The notes under the pieces are model-generated. The model did not search any database. It was not told the origin of the DNA and saw nothing but the letters and a program-made list of their open reading frames with translations. From contig JASLAP010000076.1 in the NCBI GenBank assembly GCA_030147065.1, forward strand, positions 1 to 7,351: DNA of 7,351 nucleotides. The letters are read 5' to 3'. The position numbers and the translations under genes were made by a program. Positions 1-4,177 of the stretch are shown piece after piece; position 1 is the first letter of the stretch; the number at the start of each line of letters is the position of its first letter. Source of the DNA: Pseudonocardia sp. (GTDB lineage: Bacteria > Actinomycetota > Actinomycetes > Mycobacteriales > Pseudonocardiaceae).

Positions 1-2
1 AC

Positions 3-80
3 GAGGCCGCCCCGCCGGCACGCCCAGCGGAAACCTGGATCCGCCGATACACGCACCGAACCTCCGGTGGGGGGCACTAG
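3..80 (+). CDS. 3' end of an upstream gene, possibly rnc (RNase III)
   Basis: Reading frame 3 is open from the window edge to a TAG at 78-80 and gives a short tail rich in Pro, Ala and Arg that ends in GGGH. The TAG shares its G with the GTG of mutM (TAGTG), a geometry typical of translationally coupled actinobacterial genes. In Mycobacterium and relatives the gene directly before mutM is rnc, so this may be the C-terminal extension of RNase III. None of the RNase III catalytic or dsRNA-binding domain lies inside the window, so the assignment rests on position only. Frame 2 is also open here, but mutM needs its own start for the N-terminal proline. Confidence 0.4.
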   Translation, partial: EAAPPARPAETWIRRYTHRTSGGGH

Positions 81-976
81 TGCCCGAGCTCCCCGAGGTC
101 CAGGTCGTCCGCCGCGGCCTCGCCGACCACGTCCTCGACCGCAAGGTCGCCGAGGTCACGGTGGCGCACCCGCGCGCCGTGCGCAGGCACGCCGAGGGGT
201 CCGCCGACTTCGCGGCTCGCCTGCTCGGTCGCACGATCACCGGTGCCCGCCGCCGCGGCAAGTACCTCTGGCTCGACCTGGACGGCGGCGGCCCGGGCGA
301 CGACGCCGTGCTGGCCCACCTGGGCATGAGCGGGCAGATGCTGGTGGCCGACCCGGACCGGCCCGACGAGAAGCACCTGCGCATCCGGTTCCGGTTCGCC
401 GACGGCGGGCCGGAGCTGCGGTTCGTCGACCAGCGGACGTTCGGCGGGCTGTCGGTGCACCCGCTCGCCCCGGCCGTCGACGGCGGGTTGCTGCCCGGAC
501 CGGTGGCGCACATCGCCCGCGACCCGATGGACCCGGCGTTCGACCTGGACGCGGCGGTGGCCGCGATCCGCCGCCGCCGCACCGAGCTCAAGCGCGCGCT
601 GCTCGACCAGACCGTGGTGTCCGGGATCGGCAACATCTACGCCGACGAGGCCCTGTGGCGGGCGAAGCTGCACTCCCTGCGCCCCACCGAGGCCCTGACC
701 AGGGCACAGGGCCGCACGGTGCTCGCCGCGGCGACCGAGGTGATGAACGAGGCGCTCGCCGCCGGCGGCACCTCCTTCGACGCGCTCTACGTCAACGTCA
801 ACGGGGCGTCCGGCTACTTCGACCGCAGCCTCGACGCCTACGGGCAGGCCGACCGGCCGTGCCGGCGCTGCGGCACCCCGATCCGCCGCGACCCGTTCAT
901 GAACCGCAGCAGCTTCAGCTGCCCGCGCTGCCAGCCCCGCCCGCGCCGTCGGGTCACAGCCAGCCGCGGCGCTTGA
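80..976 (+). CDS. mutM: Formamidopyrimidine-DNA glycosylase (Fpg/MutM)
   Basis: Bifunctional base-excision-repair enzyme that removes 8-oxoguanine and FaPy lesions and cleaves the abasic site by beta/delta elimination. The 298-residue product begins MPELPEV. Pro2 is the Schiff-base nucleophile once Met is removed and Glu3 is the general acid, which fixes the GTG start at 80. Other visible elements are the beta-elimination lysine (Lys61 in RRGKYLWLD), the intercalation residues Met83, Arg119 and Phe121 (HLGMSGQM and RFVDQRTFGG), the helix-two-turn-helix at about 169-202 (QTVVSGIGNIYADEALW), and a C-terminal zinc finger with Cys261, Cys264, Cys281 and Cys284 containing the DNA-binding Arg276. 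The length is normal for the family and all catalytic parts are present. A purine-rich GGTGGGGGG lies just upstream as a ribosome-binding site. The start overlaps the upstream stop (TAGTG), so it is probably co-transcribed with that gene. Its last 23 bp overlap the end of the opposing corA gene. Confidence 0.97.
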   Translation: MPELPEVQVVRRGLADHVLDRKVAEVTVAHPRAVRRHAEGSADFAARLLGRTITGARRRGKYLWLDLDGGGPGDDAVLAHLGMSGQMLVADPDRPDEKHLRIRFRFADGGPELRFVDQRTFGGLSVHPLAPAVDGGLLPGPVAHIARDPMDPAFDLDAAVAAIRRRRTELKRALLDQTVVSGIGNIYADEALWRAKLHSLRPTEALTRAQGRTVLAAATEVMNEALAAGGTSFDALYVNVNGASGYFDRSLDAYGQADRPCRRCGTPIRRDPFMNRSSFSCPRCQPRPRRRVTASRGA

Positions 977-1988
977 AGATCAGGTACAGGGTCAGCGCCA
1001 GGGTCGCCATGGCCACCAGCGCCAGCGGGTAGCCGACGGGCCAGTCGAGCTCGGGCATGTAGGTGAAGTTCATCCCGTAGACCCCGGCCACCAGGGTCGG
1101 GGCGAACAGGATCGCCGCCCACGACGACACCCGTTTCATCTGCTCGTTCTGCTCGTAGCCCGCCTGGGTCATCCGGGCCATCTCCTCGTTCTGCCGCTGC
1201 CCGACCAGGGCCGCGTTCACCTGCAGGATGTTGACCAGCAACTGGCGGTAGGCCTCGGTCCGCTCGACCACCCGGGTGGCGTGGTCGGCCACGTCGCGCA
1301 GCGCCCGGCGCAGCTCCAGGTCGGACTCGCCGGCCTTCTCCTTGAGCTGGTCGCGCACCGACTGCAGCACCGGGACCAGCGGCTCGACGGCCCGCTGGAA
1401 CTCGATGACCTCGCGGCTGAGCTGGTAGATCCGCCGCGACACCCCGGGGTCGCCGCCGAAGACCTGCACCTCGATCTCGTCGATGTCGTCCTGCAGGCCG
1501 TCGAGCACCGGACCGTAGCCGTCGACGACCTTGTCCAGGATCGCGTAGAGCACGGCGAACGGGCCCTGCCGGAGCAGCTCCGGGTCGGCTTCCAGGCGCT
1601 GGCGGACCTGACCGAGGTCGGGCTTCTCGGCGTGCCGGACGGTGATCACGAAGTCGGGCCCGAGGAACAGGTGCACCTCGCCGATCTCGACGACCTCGAC
1701 GTGGTCGACGTAGCGGGCCGGGCGCAGCACCACGAACAGCACGTCGTGGTAGCGCTCCAGCTTGGGCCGCTGGTGGGCGTTGATGGTGTCCTCGACGGCC
1801 AGCGCGTGCAGGTCGAACTCCGCGGCCACCGCGTGGATCTCCTGCTCGCTGGGGCGCAGCAGGCCGATCCAGCAGAAGCTGTGCGCGTCGCCCGGGCAGC
1901 CGCGCAGCTCCTCGAAGGTGTGGTCGAGCGAACTCGGCACCGCCGCCCGCCGGCCGTCGACGTAGATGGCGTTGTCGACCACCGACAT
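954..1988 (-). CDS. corA: CorA-family magnesium/cobalt channel
   Basis: Inner-membrane divalent-cation channel of the 2-TM-GxN family, which works as a homopentamer. The 344-residue product has the expected layout: a long cytoplasmic alpha/beta and helical funnel (about 1-285), a first membrane helix (about 287-308) ending in the selectivity motif Tyr304-Gly305-Met306-Asn307, the periplasmic loop with the MPEL signature (311-314), a second membrane helix (about 318-338), and a short basic C-terminus (KRRGWL) facing the cytoplasm. The ATG at 1988 is preceded by AGGAG on the minus strand (1996-2000) with a 7-nt spacing, which supports this start. The gene is divergent from padR and convergent with mutM. 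In the M. tuberculosis neighbourhood as I recall it, corA is not at this position, so it appears to belong to a lineage-specific block. It could transport Mg2+, Co2+ or Ni2+; the sequence does not decide which. Confidence 0.95.
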   Translation of the reverse strand: MSVVDNAIYVDGRRAAVPSSLDHTFEELRGCPGDAHSFCWIGLLRPSEQEIHAVAAEFDLHALAVEDTINAHQRPKLERYHDVLFVVLRPARYVDHVEVVEIGEVHLFLGPDFVITVRHAEKPDLGQVRQRLEADPELLRQGPFAVLYAILDKVVDGYGPVLDGLQDDIDEIEVQVFGGDPGVSRRIYQLSREVIEFQRAVEPLVPVLQSVRDQLKEKAGESDLELRRALRDVADHATRVVERTEAYRQLLVNILQVNAALVGQRQNEEMARMTQAGYEQNEQMKRVSSWAAILFAPTLVAGVYGMNFTYMPELDWPVGYPLALVAMATLALTLYLIFKRRGWL

Positions 1989-2030
1989 GCGACTGCTCCT
2001 GCCCGCCGAACGCTGCTGCCCCTGGTCGTG

Positions 2031-2036
2031 ATCGTA
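2031..2036 (-). promoter_or_regulatory. Candidate -10 box for corA
   Basis: On the minus strand this hexamer reads TACGAT, fitting the actinobacterial TANNNT -10 pattern. Transcription would start near 2024, giving a leader of about 36 nt that contains the AGGAG site. No convincing -35 box lies upstream, so this is a motif match only. Confidence 0.3.
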
Positions 2037-2060
2037 TCCGGCGGCCGCGGAGGGGCGGCT

Positions 2061-2089
2061 TGCGCAGTAGTGCGGTATGCGTAGTAGTG
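2061..2089 (+). promoter_or_regulatory. Paired 12-bp direct repeats upstream of padR (likely operator/promoter)
   Basis: Two copies of TGCG(C/T)AGTAGTG, at 2061-2072 and 2078-2089, match at 11 of 12 bases and start 17 bp apart with CGGTA between them. They lie 41-69 bp before the padR start. The second copy contains TAGTGT (2085-2090), which fits a TANNNT -10 box, with a possible but distant -35 (TTGCGC, 2060-2065; 19-bp spacer). The repeat is locally AT-richer than its surroundings. PadR-family proteins commonly repress their own operons by binding at the promoter, so this is the natural operator candidate, and its place in the divergent region means it could also affect corA. The site is not the classical ATGT-N8-ACAT PadR inverted repeat. 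The function is inferred; the repeats themselves are directly visible. Confidence 0.5.
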
Positions 2090-2129
2090 TGCACTCCGTC
2101 AGTCAGGACGACCGAGGGGTGAGGGCGAC

Positions 2130-2450
2130 ATGGACACGAGCCAGTTGCTCAAGGGGGTGCTCGACCTCGCCGTCCTCGCCGTGCTGGAGCGGGCCGACGG
2201 CTACGGCTACGAGGTCGTGCGCGGACTGCGCGCGGCCGGGCTGGAGGAGGTCGGCGACGCCTCGGTCTACGGGACGCTGCGGCGGCTCTACAACGCCGGG
2301 CTGCTCACCTCGTACGTGGTGCCCAGCGACGAGGGACCGCATCGCAAGTACTACAGCCTCAACGCGCCCGGCCGGGAACGGCTGCAGGAGATGACGAAGG
2401 TCTGGCGGGCGTTCGCCGACACGATGGAGGGTCTGGTGGCAGCGGCATGA
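2130..2450 (+). CDS. PadR-family transcriptional regulator
   Basis: Short (106-residue) PadR-type winged-helix DNA-binding protein of the small LmrR-like subfamily. The first segment LLKGVLDLAVLAVLE (6-20), then GYGYEVVRGL (24-33), is the typical first helix pair. DASVYGTLRRLYNAGLL (43-59) is the recognition helix region, and DEGPHRKYYSLNAPGRERL (67-85) is the beta-wing and following strand that define the family. The last ~20 residues (TKVWRAFADTMEGLV) form the C-terminal dimerisation helix, and no larger ligand domain is present. The ATG is preceded by GAGGG at 2121-2125. The stop overlaps the next start as ATGA, so the two genes are translated from one mRNA. Small PadR proteins encoded beside HAAS/DUF1700 membrane proteins are a recurring pair; the regulator usually controls its own operon. 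The signal it responds to cannot be read from the sequence. Confidence 0.93.
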   Translation: MDTSQLLKGVLDLAVLAVLERADGYGYEVVRGLRAAGLEEVGDASVYGTLRRLYNAGLLTSYVVPSDEGPHRKYYSLNAPGRERLQEMTKVWRAFADTMEGLVAAA

Positions 2451-3643
2451 GCGAGCACGCGGAGGACCGGCCCGGCGACCAGGGTGCCGCCCCGACGCCG
2501 GTGCGGCTGGCCGACCCGGCGGTCCGGCAGTTCCTGGACGGGGTGCGCGTCGAGCTGGCCGACCTGCCGGCCGCCGAGGTCGACGACATCCTCGACGACG
2601 TGCGGGCCCACGTCGCCGACCTGGCCGACGAGCTCGGCCCCGACGCCGACCGGGACGCCGTCACCGCCCGGCTCGGCACCCCCGCCGCGTACGCCGCGGA
2701 ACTGCGGACCGCCGCCGGGTACCCGCCCGCCCCCCAGCCCGCCGAGCGTCCGCGCCTGGGCGCCGCCCGGCTCGCCGTGGCAGCCCTGGTGGCGAGCACC
2801 CTGCTGCTCCCGCTCGGGATCCTGGCGGGCGCGCCGGAACTCGTGCTGGTGGCGGTGCTCGTTCCGCTGGCCGCGCTGCCGGCGCTGCTCACCGACGGTC
2901 CGGGCCTGCCGACCGTGTCCGGGCTCCCGGCGGTGCGCCGCCTCGTCGCCGCCCGCCCGGGACGGGGACCGGTCACCGACTTCGTCGTCGCGCTGCAGCC
3001 CGCGTGGTGGGTGTTGCGCGCGCTCATCGCCGCCGCGGTGTTCGCCGGCGTGTTCGCGGACCTGGATCTGGTCCCGACGGTGCTGATCGCGCTGGTCGCG
3101 GTGCCGGTGTCGGTGTGGCTCGGCTACCGCTCCCGCCGCGACCGGCGCCTGCTGTGGCTGGTCGTGCCGCTCAACGGGCTGGCCGCGGTCCTCATCCTCG
3201 TCGGCGTCCCCAACCTGCTGTTCGCTGCGCCGCAGCCGGCCGACTCGGCCGCCTACTACGGTCCCACCGGGCTGTGGCAGGACTCCGAGCGGGAGATCCT
3301 CGACATCCACCCGGTCGACGCCTCGGGCACGCCGCTGACCGGGGTGTACCTGTTCGACCAGGACGGCCGGCCGATCGACACGCAGAACGACCGCTGCTAC
3401 GGCGAGTCCGCGGACACCGGGACCGTCCAGCGCGCCGAGCCCTACCCGCGCGGCACCGTGGACGTCGACCCGCGGACCGGGAACTGCGTGAGGGTGCCGC
3501 CGGAGCCGCTGGTGGTGGCGGTGCCGCCCGCGGCGGGGGCGCCGATGACGATCGTGCCCCCGTCCGCGTCGGTCGCACCCGGACCCGTGCCTCCGACCGA
3601 CGTCGTGCCGCCGACCCCGCCCGCCGCCGGGCCGGGCGGCTGA
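2447..3643 (+). CDS. HAAS/DUF1700-like five-helix membrane protein with extracytoplasmic C-terminal domain
   Basis: The 398-residue product has three parts. Residues about 25-92 are a soluble helical region with a HAAS/DUF1700 pattern: a long helix (AVRQFLDGVRVELADLP), then EVDDILDDVRAHVADLADELG, then DAVTARLGTPAAYAAELR. Residues about 107-259 hold five predicted membrane helices (about 107-127, 129-148, 186-204, 207-227 and 234-259), with basic loops (RRLVAARPGR, YRSRRDRR) consistent with the N-terminus inside and the C-terminus outside. Residues about 260-350 form an extracytoplasmic domain containing GLWQDSEREILDIHPVD and LTGVYLFDQDGRPID, with two cysteines (317 and 347) that could pair. 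Residues 351-398 are a proline-rich, low-complexity tail. The ATG overlaps the padR stop (ATGA); GGTGG at 2435-2439 may serve as its binding site. It probably acts as partner, sensor or target of the PadR regulator. No enzymatic motif is visible and I assign no specific function. Confidence 0.85.
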   Translation: MSEHAEDRPGDQGAAPTPVRLADPAVRQFLDGVRVELADLPAAEVDDILDDVRAHVADLADELGPDADRDAVTARLGTPAAYAAELRTAAGYPPAPQPAERPRLGAARLAVAALVASTLLLPLGILAGAPELVLVAVLVPLAALPALLTDGPGLPTVSGLPAVRRLVAARPGRGPVTDFVVALQPAWWVLRALIAAAVFAGVFADLDLVPTVLIALVAVPVSVWLGYRSRRDRRLLWLVVPLNGLAAVLILVGVPNLLFAAPQPADSAAYYGPTGLWQDSEREILDIHPVDASGTPLTGVYLFDQDGRPIDTQNDRCYGESADTGTVQRAEPYPRGTVDVDPRTGNCVRVPPEPLVVAVPPAAGAPMTIVPPSASVAPGPVPPTDVVPPTPPAAGPGG

Positions 3644-3706
3644 GACCCGGCCCGCGAGCGTCGTGTCGCCTCGGGGGAGGTGCACGACCCGTGGGCCTGC
3701 CACGGT

Positions 3707-3741
3707 CCGTGCCGGCGGCGCCAGTGCGGCCGCCGGCACGG
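3707..3741 (+). terminator. GC-rich hairpin, likely terminator of the padR operon
   Basis: Perfect 13-bp inverted repeat (CCGTGCCGGCGGC at 3707-3719 and its complement at 3729-3741) around a 9-nt loop, 63 bp after the stop of the membrane-protein gene. No T-run follows, as is common for actinobacterial terminators. A smaller imperfect palindrome (CACGGTCCGTG, 3701-3711) overlaps its left arm. It most likely separates the padR operon from acyP; a protein-binding role is possible but less likely. Confidence 0.6.
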
Positions 3742-3770
3742 GTCGGACCGGGTCGGGCCAGGTCGGTAAC
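3741..3770 (+). repeat. Three tandem GGTCGG-headed decamers upstream of acyP
   Basis: Three successive 10-bp units each begin GGTCGG (3741, 3751 and 3761), which places the motif on one face of the helix. They sit between the terminator-like hairpin and the acyP start and run into its candidate -10 box. They could be binding sites for a regulator or chance low complexity in GC-rich DNA. Confidence 0.4.
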
Positions 3771-3772
3771 GT
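3755..3772 (+). promoter_or_regulatory. Candidate acyP promoter, possibly giving a leaderless mRNA
   Basis: TAACGT at 3767-3772 fits the TANNNT -10 pattern. A start site 7-9 nt downstream would fall at 3779-3781, at or next to the acyP ATG, and no recognisable ribosome-binding site precedes that ATG. Both facts point to a leaderless transcript, which is common in actinobacteria. The preceding GGGCCAGGTCGGTA (3755-3768) recurs with one mismatch upstream of smc (4130-4143). No clear -35 is visible. Confidence 0.4.
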
Positions 3773-3780
3773 CGCCGGTC

Positions 3781-4071
3781 ATGGCGACGGACGAGGACCG
3801 CCCGGTGCGGCTGATCGCGTGGGTGAGCGGGCGGGTGCAGGGCGTCGGGTTCCGCTGGTGGACCCGCTCGCGCGCGTTGGAGCTGGGGCTGGTGGGGTCG
3901 GCGCGGAACCTGCCCGACGGCCGGGTCGCGGTCGTCGCCGAAGGTCCCCGGTCGGCGTGTGCGGCGTTGCTGGGGGAGTTGCGGAGCGATCGGACCCCGG
4001 GTCGGGTGTCCGCCGTCGTCGAGCAGTGGACCTCGGTCCAGGGCGGCCTCGACGGGTTCGTCGAAGCGTGA
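3781..4071 (+). CDS. acyP: Acylphosphatase
   Basis: Small soluble enzyme that hydrolyses the carboxyl-phosphate bond of acyl phosphates such as acetyl phosphate and carbamoyl phosphate. The 96-residue product matches the usual family length. The phosphate-binding loop GRVQGVGFRWW (17-27) carries the catalytic Arg25, and the second signature, LVGSARNLPDGRVAVVAEG (37-55), carries the catalytic Asn43. The C-terminal TPGRVSAVVEQW segment (72-83) and the FVEA end complete the ferredoxin-like fold. The frame is open far upstream, but the match to family N-termini and the intergenic hairpin place the start at this ATG. Adjacency to smc is conserved in actinobacteria (for example Rv2922A-smc in M. 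tuberculosis). A functional tie to SMC is not established. The gene is followed by a 106-bp gap with its own promoter-like element for smc. Confidence 0.95.
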   Translation: MATDEDRPVRLIAWVSGRVQGVGFRWWTRSRALELGLVGSARNLPDGRVAVVAEGPRSACAALLGELRSDRTPGRVSAVVEQWTSVQGGLDGFVEA

Positions 4072-4129
4072 CGCGGTGCTCGGGCGGCGGGTGGTCTCGC
4101 CGGGGTGGCCGGTGCGCGGGGGTTCGGCG

Positions 4130-4147
4130 GGGCCGGGTCGGTAGGCT
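4130..4147 (+). promoter_or_regulatory. Candidate smc promoter (TAGGCT -10 with upstream GGTCGG motif)
   Basis: TAGGCT (4142-4147) fits TANNNT and would start transcription near 4154-4156, leaving a ~22-nt leader that contains the AGGAG site. The preceding 14 bases (4130-4143) match the segment before acyP at 13 of 14 positions. The remaining part of the acyP-smc gap (4072-4129) is GC-rich and shows no further clear signal; no good -35 is visible. Confidence 0.4.
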
Positions 4148-4165
4148 CCCACGTCCGCCCGCCCC

Positions 4166-4170
4166 AGGAG
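4166..4170 (+). promoter_or_regulatory. Ribosome-binding site of smc (AGGAG)
   Basis: AGGAG is separated by 7 nt from the GTG at 4178. It decides the smc start because the gene has no ATG near its N-terminus, and the following codons (YLKSLTLKGFKSF) match the extreme N-terminus of other actinobacterial SMC proteins. Confidence 0.85.
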
Positions 4171-4177
4171 TCCGCCC

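Noticed and set aside
1281..2084. Plus-strand open frame opposite corA
   Set aside because: It reads as an antisense translation (Val/Asp/Leu/His-rich) of corA, whose GMN motif and membrane helices are clear on the minus strand.
3004..3780. A long N-terminal extension of acyP running back into the HAAS membrane-protein gene
   Set aside because: The extension is the out-of-frame Arg-rich shadow of the upstream gene and crosses the terminator-like hairpin; the acylphosphatase fold needs only the 96 residues from 3781.
2351..3782. Minus-strand open frames opposite the HAAS membrane-protein gene
   Set aside because: They are low-complexity Arg/Gly/Ser-rich shadows with no domain, and they cross gene boundaries that the plus-strand genes explain.
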